Assembly: GCA_963383645.1 (NCBI GenBank)
Contig: OY726560.1
Location: 85,733,093 to 85,797,092 of the forward strand
DNA length: 64,000 nucleotides
Reading direction: 5' to 3'
DNA from: Muscardinus avellanarius
Lineage: Eukaryota; Chordata; Mammalia; Rodentia; Gliridae
Shown piece by piece: positions 12,310 to 24,639 of this stretch. Both the position numbers and the translations under genes were made by a program. Position 1 is the stretch's first letter. Each line of letters opens with the position of its first letter. A model generated the notes under the pieces. It saw only the letters and a program-made list of their open reading frames with translations. It made no database searches and was not told the origin of the DNA.

Positions 12310-14330
12310 TGAAGGAAGGAGGACTATATTGAAAAGAAGTGTTGATAGTGGGCATCCTTGTTTTGTTCCTGAATTCTGATGAAATTCTTGCAGGTTTTTC
12401 CCATTCAATATGATGTTGGCTTCGGGTTAATTGTATATTGCCTTAGTAATGTTGAAATAAATTCCTTCTATTCCAATTTTCTACACTGTTTTTTTTTAAC
12501 ATAAATGGGTGTTGGATTTTGTCAAATGCTTTTTCAGCATCTATTTATATGATCACTTGTTTTTTGTTCTCAGTTCTATTTATGTGGTAAATAATGCATA
12601 TTGATTTCAGCATTGCTTTTTTGGGATAAAAACAACTTGGTCTAGGTGTACAATTCCTTGATATGGTTTTGAATGTGTATAGCTTGTATTTTGTTTAGAA
12701 GTTTTGCATCTATGTTCATCAAGGATTTTGGTCTGTAATTTTCCTTTCTTGAGGTATCTTTATTTGGTTTAGGGATTAGTGTGATACTGGCCTTATAGAA
12801 GGAATTTGGGAGATTTCCATCTCTCAATTTCCCAGAACAAGTTGTGAAGTATTGGAATTAGTTCTTCACTGAAGGTTTTATAGAATTTGGCTGGAAAAAC
12901 CATCTGGGCCTGGGGTTTTCTTTTATGGCAGAATTTTTATTGCTGTTTCTATTTCTTTGCCTGCTATTGGTTGTTTAGGCTTGCTATGTCATCTTGGTTC
13001 CGTTTAGGTAGGTTATATGTGCTTAGAAACCTTTGATTTCTTCCATGTTTTCCAGTCTATTGAAGTATATATTTTCAAAATAGTTTCTGATAATGCTTTG
13101 AATTTTCTCACAGTCTGTGGTGATATCTCCTTTCTCATTTCTGATTTTAATAATTTGAGATTATTCTCTCTTTCTGTTGGTTAGGTTGGCTAGGGGTTTG
13201 TCAATCGTATTAGTCTTTTCAAAGAACCAGCTTTTTGTTTTGTTGATTCTTTGAATTTTTTTGGTTGATGTTCTCTAGTTAATTTATTTCTGCTCTGATT
13301 TTAATAATTTTCTGCCTTCTGCTGGCTTTGGGATTACATTGTTGCAGTCTTTCCAGGTCCTTGAGGTGTGTCATAAGGTTGTTTACTTGGTGGCTCTCTG
13401 TTCTTATGTGGGTTCTCAATGCTATAAGCTTTCCACATAACAGTGACTTCAGAGTGTCCCATAAATTTTGGTAAGTTGTTTCTCTATTTTCATTTAATTC
13501 CAGAATTTTTTTTATTTCTCCCATAATTTTTTATCTTACCAACTCATCTTTCAATAGTGTATCATTTAATCTCCATGCATTTAAATAGTTTCTTTTGGGT
13601 TTCCTGTTGTGGGTTTCTACTTCATTCCATTATGATCAGAAAAGATGCAGGGAATTATTATATATCTTTTGATTTTGCTGGTGGTTGCTTTGTGGCCCAA
13701 GATGTGATCTATTTTGAAAACGTTTCTGTAGGCTTCTGAGAAAAATGTGCATTCTGTTGTTTCTGGTTTAAATATTCTGTATATGTCTATTAGGTCCATT
13801 TGGTTTATAGTTTTCTTTAATTCTGAAGAGTATTTACTCATCTTTTGCCTTGAAGACCAATCCAGGGTTGTGAGAGGTGTATGAGAGGTATTGAAGTCTC
13901 CCAATATTATTGTATTTGGGTCTATTTTAGATCTGATGTCCAGAAGGTTTGTTTTACAAATGTAGCTGAAACGACATTTGGGGCATAAACATTTACTATC
14001 ATTATATTATCTTGGTGGATTGTTCCTTTTAGCAAAAGGAAGTGTCCTGCTTTGTCTCTTCTGATGTATTTTAGCTTAAAGACTCTTTTGTTGGAAAGCA
14101 GTGCTGCTACTCCTGCCTGTTTTTGGTCTCCATTAGCTTGATATATCTTTTTCCATCCTTTCACTTTCAGTCTGTGAGTGTCTTTGGCTGTAAGGTGAGT
14201 TTCGAAAACAGCATATATTTGGATTATGTTTTTTATCCACATTGCCAGTCTATGTGTTTTGATTGGTGAGTTAAGTTATTTGATGCTCAGAGTTATTATT
14301 TAAATATGATTTTTTGTTGCCTGTCATTTT
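12310..14330 (-). pseudogene. LINE-1 ORF2 (endonuclease + RT part), broken, antisense
   Basis: ORF2 of an antisense L1, preserved from the endonuclease to mid reverse transcriptase. The frame at 13922-14242 shows the N-terminal endonuclease block with 'ETHLTAKDTHRLKVKGWKKI'. The frame at 13617-13904 shows 'GDFNTS' near its start and 'SDHN' near its end, which match the conserved Asp/Asn and terminal His motifs of the L1 endonuclease. The frame at 12642-12827 shows RT text '[19 protein letters not shown]'. The coding text stops near 12310 at a 'GCPL'-type RT motif. Stops and frame changes separate the pieces, so no enzyme can be made. ORF2p normally nicks target DNA and reverse-transcribes L1 and SINE RNA. 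Confidence 0.92.
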
Positions 14331-14477
14331 GTGTTCTGTCTTCTGTTTGCTATCCTGATATTTCTTCTTTACTTAGATGCCCCTCTGATCAACTTCATCT
14401 CTTCTTGGTTCTGAAGTCTGCTTCTTTTTTCTTCTTTATGGTTTATTTTCTTTAAGTATTTTCTCTAGTGTTGGCTT

Positions 14478-15350
14478 TTAATTCATGAATTTTTTGAGAC
14501 TATGCTTATCTTGAAACACTTTTGATTCTCCATCAATGTTGAATAATAATTTTGCTGGATATAGCAGCTTCAGTTGGAAATTGTTTTCTTCCAGGGTCTG
14601 GATCACATTGTACAAGTCTCTCCTGGCATTCGTGACTTGGGTTGTATAGTCTGGGTTGATTTTTATTGTTTTGCCTTTATATGTCACCCATTCTTTTGTT
14701 CTTACTACTTTGAAAATTCTTTCTTTGACCTCTATGTTGGTCATTTTGATTATTATATGGTGTGGGAAAGTCCTTTTTTGTTCTTGTCTTAATGGTGTTC
14801 TGTATGTCTCCTGGATGTGTAGGTCCATGTCTCTTTACATGTTTAGAAAATCTCTGAAATTATTTCTCTGAAGAGATTACAAATGCCCTTGGTCTGTATC
14901 TCTATCCCTTCTTCAATGCCTTTTATCCATAAATTAGGATGTTTCATATTGCCCCATAGTTGTTGGATGTTTAGGGTTTTTTTGCTGTAATGACTTCTGT
15001 ATGCTGTTAACTGTGTTTTCGGTTATGAATGAACTGTCTTCTACCAGTGATATTCTACTTTCCATTTCATCTAATCTTCTAGAATTTATTTAATGCTGTC
15101 TTCATTTCATTTATTGACTCTTTCATTTTGTTCCAGACCTCTTTCTGATTCTTTCTAATATCTCCATTTTTTCTTTCATTTCATTTTATTTAAAGCATTT
15201 CATCATATTGTAGTTCAGGATTTGGAACTCCCCTTCTTGCATTTCTTGTAGATCAGTATTTGTGATTTCCGTTGTCTCTTCACTATTCCTAATTCTCATA
15301 TTTTCAAGGTTCTCAGGCCTGTTTTTCTGATGTCTTTACATTGTTTGGGG
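14478..15350 (-). pseudogene. LINE-1 ORF1, broken, antisense
   Basis: ORF1 encodes the L1 RNA-binding chaperone, which has a coiled coil, an RRM and a C-terminal domain. The frame at 14478-14828 gives 116 residues, including 'FPHHIIIKMTNIEVKERIFK' and 'YPAKLLFNIDGESKVFQDK', which are RRM/C-terminal landmarks. Upstream, 14829-15350 still shows coiled-coil-like text and an N-terminal region related to 'EKQA.EP' of L1 ORF1, but interrupted by stops. It lies immediately 5' of ORF2 in the expected order. Confidence 0.88.
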
Positions 15351-15369
15351 GTATTATGACTAATCCAGT

Positions 15370-16350
15370 CTTAATAGTAGTAATTTAGAGGTGTCAGCAG
15401 ATAAGCAGTCCTTTTTCCAGTGGTGAGGGTTGGGTAATGGGAAAGGAGCTGGGGTGATGGGTACAGGATCTGGGTAAGAAAATATGATTAGGTTATGTAA
15501 GAATTTAAATATAATAAGGTAGTATCTGGATGAGAGAGAAGGTTAGATAGTAGGAGTCTTGTAGTTAGTATAGTATTTCAGTATGGAGATATGAAATAGC
15601 TTGAATATTAAAAAGAGATAAAATAATGTTTTGAGAGAAGAGAGTAGATAGGCTAGTGTGAGAAATTTGTAAAAGGAATGGGGGAAGGAGCAAACAAACA
15701 TGAATAAATGATACAAAAGCCAACAATTATACTTCAAAAACAAAACAAACTAGAAGAAAAAAGGAATAAGAAAGAGAAGAAAAAAAATAAAGGATAGAGA
15801 TAAAATAAGTAGTGACAATATTGACAGCAAAGCAAAACAACCAAACCAATAAAAATAAATAAATAAATAAAAGAAAGAAAAAAAAAGAACAAAAAAACCC
15901 TAAAAACAAACAAAGTCCTACTAAGTTACAACTATGTGGCTGGGTTCATATAATACTTGTATGTCTGATCACTGATAGTTTCTGGAGTATATTCCAATGT
16001 CTCTTATTTGCTCTGTACCTTATTGTCATCTTCTGAACCAGTATCTGCATGATCCCCTCTCTCACCTCTGACAGCTTTGTGCAGAGGACATCTAATATAG
16101 AATTGGCACCCCCCTGTGACTTTGTGTGAGTACCATGCCTTGAGCACCTTTCCTGTGTCTCTGTAGGTTCCAACTGGACTTGCCCACCGAGTCCCTTCTC
16201 TGAGCACACACGATTAACTGGCTGCCCTGGTCCGGTTCACTGGAAGGCTCGCTATGCTGCTGGATACAGAGACATTTCTGAGTGCACCTGGTTATCTGGT
16301 CCTCATCTGAGTCTATGGAGGCTATGCCACTGAGGGATTTCCAACCAATA
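15370..16350 (-). mobile_element. Probable LINE-1 5'UTR, antisense
   Basis: It lies directly upstream of ORF1 in L1 orientation. In L1 sense it begins with a GC-richer part (16000-16350) and contains a long pyrimidine tract (15720-15910, purine-rich on the given strand). I assign it by position, not by recognising a 5'UTR family. The right end is uncertain. If correct, the insertion was 5'-complete or nearly so, which is uncommon. Confidence 0.5.
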
Positions 16351-17084
16351 CAAATTCAGGCCTATGACAAACATTATGGGGCTAAATTCTTATATGACCA
16401 AGGAGTATAAAGGCTAGGACTAATGTATATAACCACTGGATTATCACTGAGCCAAGGGGACTGCACCCTTCCCAAAGTAGATACATAGTCTACATATTGG
16501 AGTGTGTGGGATTGAAAGCTTGGCAAAATAGAATATTGACTCTATTTTTGAGGTCAGTCATTAAGAAATCATAAAAATATAAGCAAGCAAGGGGAATTAA
16601 CATAAAATCACTAGGAACCTGGAAATCAGAGTGTAAATTTGTTGGAAAAGACAAAGATAAGCACTTAGGATGTACATGTATTTATGGGTACTTTGATAAA
16701 TTCCAGGATTGGCTTGCTAGGATAATGGCACCTACTTTTATTCTTACAGCACATTCTTAACATTTCTTGATGTAAATACAGTTACAATGGATGTTATCCA
16801 GGCAAGAGGGTAAAACCTTAGTGTCTACTGTTTAAAGTTCATTTTATTTTATTATATGACATCAAATAAAAGTAGGTTCAAGACTTCTATATTAGAAAAT
16901 CTAAAAATACCATATAATAACTTCTTAGCAACAATATTAAGCAGCATGAGTATTCTAGGTATTTTCTGAAGTGGTGATTTTTCTCCCCAAATGTGCTTCT
17001 TGTTCCTTATGAAGTTGAAAATAATAAACTCTTCTTATGGTAGGTCTGAGAACCTAATTAAAAAGCAGATTGTGAATTTGGATT

Positions 17085-17132
<48 letters not shown>

Positions 17133-17369
17133 AAGACCCAACTACCTTTATGACAGGACTCTCATTTTAGATACAAAAATATAAAATGTTGAAGTGCAAA
17201 TATGTGACAAGCTAAATCAAGATTTATTTTGGTTCCTTGTGAAAAGAAGAAACAAAAGAAAGCACTAGTGGCTGGAATAATATTAAATTAGATAAAATAT
17301 CCATTAAAACAGAAGAATTTACTAGATGTAAGAATGTTTCATTATGTTGAAAGGATTATCCACTGAGGA
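16351..17369. other. Unassigned sequence with CA repeat
   Basis: No gene or interspersed repeat recognised apart from the AC microsatellite at 17087-17130. Confidence 0.5.
17087..17130. repeat. (AC)n microsatellite
   Basis: About 22 uninterrupted AC units. Confidence 0.98.
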
Positions 17370-17715
17370 AGATATCACAATTGTAAGGATATGTGCTCCC
17401 CAAAAAAGAGCCCCAGCATACATGAGGAAAACATTTACTTGAGAAAAAAGTGGATAATTAAACAATAAAGAAGATTTCAGTCCCTCACTTTAAACAAGAA
17501 CAAGAGCAAATAGGCAAAATATCAACAAGGTTATGAAAATTTTTGAAAACACCATAAATCATCCAGACAAAAACATCAACAGAACACTCCATTTCCTAAC
17601 AGAATGACATATATTCATTCTTCTCAAGGATTTATGAAACATTCTTTAAAATATACCATGTATTGAGTCATAGAACAAAACCATTAGATTACAAATGACC
17701 AAAACAATAAAAAAA
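17370..17715 (+). mobile_element. Old LINE-1 ORF2 endonuclease fragment, sense
   Basis: Weak but ordered matches to L1 ORF2: 'gatatcacaattgtaagga', 'aacagaacactccatttcct' and 'attcttctcaaggatttatg', then an 'accatgtattgagtcataga' block. These occur in this order around the endonuclease/RT boundary of old mammalian L1s. Confidence 0.7.
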
Positions 17716-18159
17716 TTACTTTTTGTTTCCTACCTGTTGATCAACATCTCCCCAGTTCTATACATTCCCAGCCAAGAAAAGATGAGGTCTACAAGTTGTA
17801 CCAAGTCTGACTTTTGGTTGTCTTTTATTTAAATTGATAAGTTTTTATTTAACAGATGTAGTATACTTCACATTTTTATTATTGTAACAATGATAGATTT
17901 CAGCTGCTGTCTTATTTTGTTTTTCCTCAAGAATGTCAAATAAGCAGATATCACTGTCAACAGTTAGCAATTGATTTTTGTATGAAAGTGGATTAGTGCT
18001 ATTGAGCTCTACTTAATTTGATCTATTATTCATGTCTAGAAGTTATTTATGCTTGTATATCATAAAAAACTGGCTGGGAAAGCCATGGAAAAATAACCAT
18101 TTTGTACACTCACAAATTTATGGTGTGATTGAAACTATTCTGACAGTGCACGCTACATT
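17716..18159. other. Unassigned AT-rich sequence
   Basis: No feature recognised. Confidence 0.5.
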
Positions 18160-18735
18160 TATTCATTTTATTTAATATGCTTCTATTTGTGCATTATAGT
18201 CTCATAATGTAAATCATGTTGATAATGACCCCACTGCCTCCCCATTTCTTCCCTTTCCAATACAGATTACCAAGATTGGCATGGGTATATTGGTAGTATT
18301 TCTATTAATAAGCCACACTCTTCCTCCTCCCCTTCCCTTTAACCACCTCCCTGGCTCCATTGAGGTTTTTTTCTCCATTGTCTGGAGTCTCTATGGTATC
18401 TCAATTACTCCCCTTCTTGCATATATTGAGAAAAATAACATGCCCTTTACTTTCTTTAACTGGCTAATCTCACTTAACATAATGTTCTCCAAGTCCTTCT
18501 ACTTTCTTGCAAATGACATAAGTTTTTTCTTTTTATTGAGTAGAATTTCTTTGTGTGTATTTTCCATAATTTTGTAATCCATTCATTTGTTTAGGGACAA
18601 CTAGTTTGGTTTCATAATTTGTCTATTTTGAATTGTGCTGCTATGAACATGGGTATGCATATATTGCTGTAGTTCTCTGATTTTGGCCTCTTGGGAAGGA
18701 TACTCAAGAGTGGTATAGTCAGAACATATGGGTAT
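18160..18735 (-). mobile_element. LINE-1 3' end (ORF2 tail + 3'UTR), antisense
   Basis: The reverse complement carries the ORF2 tail ('gtggtatagtcagaacatat' at the right end) and then the 3'UTR block 'tcacttaacataatgttctc'. The tail side reads 'ttgtgcattatagtctcata' near 18188. The frame at 18281-18577 is the antisense of this and is not a gene. Confidence 0.9.
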
Positions 18736-19950
18736 CACCACATTTCTTAAGACTGAATAAAATGTAATTAGCTATCTGCAAAATTAGATTAAAAACAGAT
18801 TAATTCAAATTAAAAAGTATATTTATAAAAAAACAGAAAATTATACATAATTTCCTTGTAATACAGAAATTCATTGGAGATGTTGCAGACTCAATTTTGG
18901 ACTTTCCAATACAGTGAGAATCATGATAATGTGAGTCATGTGGTTGTTTTAGCTTTCTTTTGCACATAAAAGTCATTTTACACTGGAATGTAGGCCATCG
19001 TGTGTGTAACAATAGCATTAGATCTACTAAGTAATATACATACTCAGTTTAACACTACTTAGTGCAAAAATACTAACAATTATCTGAGCTGTTGAAAAAA
19101 TTGTCATTACTTACTAGGAATAGGGTTGCTGCAGTTCATATACTTGTAAAAAGTAATAGTATCTTGGAAGGACAATAAAGCCAAGTACAATAAAATGCAG
19201 TATGGCTGTGGCTACTATACTAGACCCTGAAGCTAAATAAATATACCTCTCATCCTGAAGAACACACTACTACTCTTAAGTGTTCTTGTTTTTTTTTGGA
19301 ACACAGCACCCATAAATGCTGCATTGCAGAGCCTGGCTTCCAATGTTTTTCAAGGATCCTCATTCACTCTTAAGAGAATTGAGTTGAGAAAAATGGTCCA
19401 ATATTCTATCCACTTTTAAAAAGTCAAAGGAATCCATGGAGTAGAATTCCTCAAGTATGTCTAAGTAGCTTAAAAACATTAGTTTTCCATTATTCTATCT
19501 CAAGCTTAGAGGGAAATATATTCGCCCTTTAGGGCATTCTGTTTTATTTTTTTTTACTGGTCTTGGATTAGTGGGATCCAAGATTTTCATACAAACTATG
19601 AATATTTCTGAGAACATAATATTTCTGCACTCTACTTCTCAGATACATATTTGCACATACTTATATACTCATCCTTCCCCTTCAATAACATTAAAACATA
19701 AAAAGTAATAGAACATTAAAAAGTAATGGAACACTAGAAATGCAATAAATATATACATGTACATATATAATTTCTGGGGTTTTATATCTATCAAGTATTG
19801 TCAATTATTCTACAAAGTGATTGTATACATTTATACTCCCACAAACAGAATGTTAGAATTTTTCTTTTCTTATATCTGTCCTTAGGTGCATTAGCATTAT
19901 CACATTTGTCAAATCTTGCTGTTATATTCAATATGTTATCTCATCACAAT
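18736..19950. other. Unassigned AT-rich sequence
   Basis: No gene or repeat family recognised over 1.2 kb. Confidence 0.5.
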
Positions 19951-19952
19951 TT

Positions 19953-20037
19953 TTTTCTTTGTTTTTGATAATAGGAATCAAAACCAGGGCTTTGTGCATG
20001 CAAAAATTATACCACTGAGGTACAGCCCAGCCCTTCA
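19953..20037 (-). mobile_element. ID-type SINE, antisense
   Basis: The text 'aaaaccagggctttgtgcat' and 'ccactgaggtacagcccagc' is the reverse complement of an ID element, with the T-rich tail on its left. Confidence 0.85.
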
Positions 20038-20075
20038 TCAAAATCTTAATAATTTGTTTCTTGAAAAAAGTAAAA

Positions 20076-20156
20076 TTGAGGTTGGGGATGTAACCCAATG
20101 TTAAAGCATGTGCTTAGTGTGAGTAAGGCCCTCGGTTCAAACCCCAGCACACATGA
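20076..20156 (+). mobile_element. ID-type SINE, sense
   Basis: 'gttggggatgtaacccaatg' and 'gccctcggttcaaacccca'. The B box 'ggttcaaaccc' is intact. It lies 40 bp from an ID copy in opposite orientation, giving an inverted ID pair. Confidence 0.88.
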
Positions 20157-20257
20157 CAGAATTAAAACAGAGTATTTTTGTTTTTATTTTTCATTCATAG
20201 CTCCCATTTGTTAATGAAAAACCTCTTTTTATTCTTTGCTTGTTTTTTAATTAGGAC

Positions 20258-20432
20258 ACTCACTTTTTTCCTTAAGATTAAACCCAGGGGCAGTCTACCT
20301 CCTAGCTACCCACCCAGCACTTTTTACTTTTTGAAACAGAAACTCGCTAAGTTGCTGAGGCTGGTCTTAAACCTGCAATCCTCCTATCTCAGCCTCCTAT
20401 ATACTGGGATCAAAGGTGTGTATCCTGAGCCC
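20258..20432 (-). mobile_element. B1-ID SINE, diverged, antisense
   Basis: Antisense dimer: 'aacccaggggcagtctacct', 'ctcgctaagttgctgaggct' and 'ctcagcctcctatatactgg'. Confidence 0.88.
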
Positions 20433-20639
20433 CACTTGGAACACAAATTTCAATGATGGTGTTGAGCTCTTTTTATATCTAGTGTAGTAATACTTTATCA
20501 CTTTTGTACATTGCAAACTTTTCCACCAATCTTTTCTTTCTATTATCGGCAGTATCTTTTGCAGTATAGAAGTTTTAGGCTTTAAAATATTTGTTTCAGT
20601 TTCCCTCTCATTTTTATAATTTCATTATTTAAAACTATT

Positions 20640-20880
20640 ATTTTTAATTTTTATTGTTGTATTGTAATTGTACATGATAGCAAGGTTTATAATGATACCT
20701 TCATATATGAACATAGCAATATTTGGCCTGTTTATTTGCCCATATTCCCTCCCTTTCTTCCCCTAATTTCTTTCTACTACTCCACTGGCCTCCATCATAA
20801 TTTTTATGAAGTTTCTTTCCTTCATCCTCCTTTTTCCCCTCTCACTTCAACATATGAGAGAAAACAAGTGGATCTTAATT
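20640..20880 (-). mobile_element. LINE-1 3' end, antisense
   Basis: The left side reads 'tttattgttgtattgtaatt', the reverse complement of the L1 tail seen at 25.5 kb ('aattacaatgcaacaataaa'). It is followed by a pyrimidine-rich 3'UTR. Confidence 0.7.
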
Positions 20881-20984
20881 TTTGAGTCTAGCTGATCTAA
20901 TTTGTTTTCTTTTTCAAGAAATTCTCTCTAGTCTTGAATAAAACACATATTCTATTTTTTTCTAAAACAATGTTCAAGAATTTT

Positions 20985-21178
20985 TGGTTTTGGTTTTGTA
21001 TTAGAGATTACATACAGAAATGTTCTACCACTGAGATAAAGGTCAGCTCTTTTCATTTTTAATTTTGAGATAGGATATCACTAAATTGTCATGGCTAGCC
21101 TTGAATTTCCAATGTTGTAAGTTGTCTAAGTCTCCTGAAAACTGGGATTATAGGCCTATGTCACCATGTTTAGCTAAG
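20985..21178 (-). mobile_element. B1-ID SINE, diverged, antisense
   Basis: Antisense ID part ('ctaccactgagataaaggtc') joined to a B1-like part ('actgggattataggcctatg'). Confidence 0.82.
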
Positions 21179-21250
21179 TATTTTTCTTTATTTTCATGTT
21201 AATATTGAATTTACCACAATCTCCTTTTTTTTTTTTTAGATGTGCTCATG

Positions 21251-21468
21251 ATTTTTTTTTTTTTTTTTTGGATTAGAGATTGAATTTGGGGATATTCTAC
21301 CTCCAAGCTGCATCCCTAGCCCTTTTTAGTTCTGTTTTTTGAAACAATATCTCACTAAATTGCTAAGGGCTTTGCTAAATTTCTGATGCTGGCCTCAAAC
21401 TTGTGATTCTCCTGACTCAGTCTTCCAAGTACTGATATTACAGACATGTGCTACCATGCCCAGCTAAG
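21251..21468 (-). mobile_element. B1-ID SINE, antisense
   Basis: A T-tract of about 17 is followed by 'gattgaatttggggatattc', 'tcactaaattgctaagggct' and 'acagacatgtgctaccatgc'. Confidence 0.87.
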
Positions 21469-22007
21469 AACTTTCCTTTGTTTACATGTTAGTACTCAGT
21501 CTACTACAATCTACTTTTTATGTAGCTGTAATCAGTTAAGCTTGTTCAACTATTCTTCCAGACATGTTATGTTGTATGTGGAATTTGCTTGCACTGTACA
21601 TTTGTTTCTGGGTTGCACTCTGCTGCTCTAATCTCTCTGTAGTGGTGAGTGTGCTGACACAGCTTGGCAGGACTCTGCAGTGTCTCAGAATACCAGCAGC
21701 ATTCTTGTTTTCTGCAGAGGTCTTGACTAGTTTGGGTCCTGGACATTTTCATCTGGACTCTGAATTTCACTTCACACGTTTCTAATATAAATCCCATTGA
21801 TATTTTAATAGGAATTGCATTGAATTCATAAGCAAATTTAGGCCACTGATATTTTATTGGTATTAAGTCTTTTTTTTATGAATACATGATGTCTTTCTAT
21901 TTGCTTAAGTTTCTTTTGTTATTCATTTCTACTGTATTTTTTTCTCACAGATGCATGCCATACCTTTTGTTAGATGAATTTATGGAAATGTTAAAATTCT
22001 AGAACTA

Positions 22008-22197
22008 GCCGGGCGTGGTGGCGCACGCTTGTAATCCCCGCGCTTGGGAGGCAGAGACAGGAGGATCGCGCAGGTTCGAAGCCAGCCGCGTATGCTGGCT
22101 TAGGAGACCCTGTTTCCAAATAAAAATGTAAAAATAGGTCTGGGAGTGTAGCCCGGAGATAGAAGGGCTTCCAGGAACCCCAGTACCACCAAAAAAA
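22008..22197 (+). mobile_element. B1-ID dimer SINE (type B), young copy, sense
   Basis: Near-consensus type-B copy. The head is 'gccgggcgtggtggcgcacg' with the B box 'ggttcgaagcc'. The tail is 'gtagcccggagatagaaggg' and poly(A). A perfect 15-bp target-site duplication 'aaaattctagaacta' is at 21993-22007 and 22198-22212. Retained CpGs and the perfect duplication suggest a recent insertion. Confidence 0.97.
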
Positions 22198-22454
22198 AAA
22201 ATTCTAGAACTATTAAAATAGGTTCTTTTTAAAATATGCTTACCTTTAGTTTGTTACTGACATAAGGAGAACCTTTAACCTTTGTATTGAACAAAAAGCC
22301 TTAAAAACCTTTGAATTATTTAGACAATTATTCTAGATTTTTAAAATTTGTTAGTTAAATATATCTTACATGATTATTGAAATATTTAATTTTTATTCTA
22401 ATCATATCCTATATTTTTCATGATTTTTATTTCTTAATTGACTAATATCTATTA

Positions 22455-22765
22455 GTAAGCTTTCTAATAGTATAATAAAGTGCCTAAGATAAATCGACTT
22501 ATAAGAAGAAAAGATTTATTTTGACTCATGGTTTCAGATGCTTCAACCTGGGGTCAGCTGGCTCCTTGGCTTTTGGGTTGGTGGTAAGCTGGTGGGTATA
22601 TGGTTGACTAAGGCTGCTCATCTTATAGTCACTGGGAAACAGACTGGGAGGACTTGCCTCTTCAACCTCTTCCAAAGGTTCTGTTCTCAGTGATCCAAGA
22701 CTCTCCAGCTGGACTCCTCCTTCTGAAGGTTCCACCTCCTGAATAGCACAATGGTCTGGGAAACA
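22455..22765 (-). mobile_element. ERVL-MaLR LTR, antisense
   Basis: On the minus strand the end reads 'aaccatgagtcaaaataaat' then 'cttataagtcgatttatctt'. This is the MLT1/ORR1-type polyadenylation region ('accatgagccaaaataaa... ttataa'). The remaining part is U3-like. The 69-codon frame at 22526-22735 is chance. Confidence 0.75.
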
Positions 22766-22939
22766 AAACTTTTAACACATTTGTCTTTGGGGGATATTAT
22801 AGGATATTCTACAATGTATTTTTAATAAAAGTAGCATTAGGGAACATTCCTTTTGATTCTGAATTTAAGTGAAATGCTTTCAGCTTTGCCTAATGAAATC
22901 TTGTATTTGCTGTCAAAGTAATTTGTTTGCCATGACATT

Positions 22940-23020
22940 ATTGTGAGGTAGGAAAGGTAGATATGTCCATTTTGCAGTTAAAAAAATCTCCAAGGCTTAG
23001 CAATATTAAATGGTGTGTGT
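22940..23020 (+). mobile_element. Possible MIR fragment
   Basis: A core-like block 'gatatgtccattttgcagtt' plus 'ctccaaggcttagcaatatt' has the layout of the MIR tail region ('cattttacagatgagg... aagt'). It is strongly diverged. Confidence 0.4.
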
Positions 23021-23429
23021 AGCATCACTGGTAGTGGCCAGTAGGAAGGGTAATTGGAAGTAATGCAGCTGAGGCTTGAGTTCTTTCAAACATCTCATGC
23101 TGCTCCCTAGGAAGTCTCAGAATAGTACTATTGCCAGCATGGGTGGTGATATGACATGCACACTGACTGTAGCGAGGCTGCAGCACCAAACTAAGAAGTA
23201 ATCAACCTCTTTTGCAAGACAAGCACTGCTGAGACTAAACATTACCCTCAAGTGGGGGAAGAAGTGTGACAGGTTTCCATGCCATCAGACATGATACTAC
23301 CTGCATTGGGGAACATTCTCTCTGAGTGTGTTTAGGAGGTAGAGGTTTCACATCTTTTTCATCTAGTGCTCATATCTGCTACACATATTTTAAGGGAAAA
23401 GTTAACTTGTTTACTTGGAGCCACCCCTT

Positions 23430-23640
23430 ACAAATTATGTGGCTTTATTAGGATTCTAAAAAACACTAAAGGTGGACAACTACTTAATCCTCTCATTACT
23501 AGAAAGGGGTCCCAGGAGGTCCCTTCAAAAAGCAACTGGTCCTGACCTCTGCCCATGAGTTCTTGACTTACACGACTGAAAAAATTTCTAGGGTATATTG
23601 AGAGCAAAGTTCAAGCAAATTTTATTAAAGAGTAGCAAAG
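23430..23640 (-). mobile_element. Possible LTR end (R/U5), antisense
   Basis: Minus-strand text 'ctctttaataaaatttgctt' is a polyadenylation signal in a setting typical of ERV1-like R/U5 ('aataaaacttgctt'). The rest is unassigned and the family is not recognised. Confidence 0.35.
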
Positions 23641-23744
23641 GTGTGAACATTCTACAGGAATGGTACAGGTGCCTCTCACCTCTCAGAAGAGTGCCATACT
23701 CAGAGTTGAGATCTTTAATCATTTAAATGATTTTCCTGGAAGAA

Positions 23745-23915
23745 ATGTGAAGGTTCCTATGCATGCTTCATTTGTGAGGTTGAGACAGAAGTATTGTAGG
23801 TTTGAGGCCATCTTAGGCAACTTAGTGAAACCCTCAACTACTTAGCAAGACTCCATTTTAAAGATTTTTTTTTAAAGGTGGGAAGTAGAGTTCCCTTGAG
23901 TTCAAAGCCCTGTAT
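23745..23915 (+). mobile_element. B1-ID SINE, diverged, sense
   Basis: 'gaggttgagacagaagtatt', 'aacttagtgaaaccctcaac' and an ID-like end 'ttgagttcaaagccctg'. Confidence 0.75.
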
Positions 23916-24184
23916 TTATAAGAAGAATGTTTCTTCTTGGACAAGAAGTCAAGGAATCTAGCCATACAACAGTTCTGGCTGCATTGTGTAAGTCTTTGAA
24001 CCTTGTGATATTTATTGGATTCTGTTTTTCTTCTCGTTGATTTGGCACAAACATGTGCTAAAGGCTGTATTCATCCAACTAAAGGAAAAAGCATGACTGG
24101 TCCTGTTGGTAGATCTCTATTTACCAGCTCTTTTTCCACCTTCCTTTACTTCTTCCTCTCCTGCCTTTTTTCTCTGTCATTGGT

Positions 24185-24385
24185 TTTTATTGGGGGTACT
24201 CGGGATTGAACCCAGGGCATTCAACCTCTGTGTTACACTACCTGCTTTTTAATTTTTTTATTTTGAAACAGGGCTTTGATAATTTACTTAGGACATAACC
24301 TTGCTAAATTACTGAAATTGGCCTGGAACACGTGTCTTTCTGTCTCAGTATCCCAAGTATGAAGCACTACTATGCCGCCCTGATT
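24185..24385 (-). mobile_element. B1-ID SINE, antisense
   Basis: 'gattgaacccagggcattca', 'ttttgaaacagggctttg' and 'gtctcagtatcccaagtatg', in antisense dimer order. Confidence 0.88.
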
Positions 24386-24418
24386 GTCATATGATTTCTT
24401 AAACTAAGCTGTTAAACA

Positions 24419-24438
24419 GTGTGTGTGTGTGTGTGTGT
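24419..24438. repeat. (GT)n microsatellite
   Basis: Ten GT units. Confidence 0.95.
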
Positions 24439-24639
24439 ATTGTCTCCTCTTCATTCCTTTTAGTTTCTGATCTGCCACCTCTATCCCCCTTTCTGGAGTG
24501 ACTGTGAGCTGTCTTACATATGAAAACCACCTGCCCTGCTCACCTCTATATTCTTCAACAGAAGAGTTTTCTGCAACACAAACAAAAAATTGAAATAAGG
24601 GTATTTCAGATAAATGAGTCCAGTAGATGGGTGGAAGGT

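Noticed and set aside
13617..14242. Functional endonuclease gene
   Set aside because: These are separated frames of a broken L1 ORF2. Stops and frame changes rule out a product.
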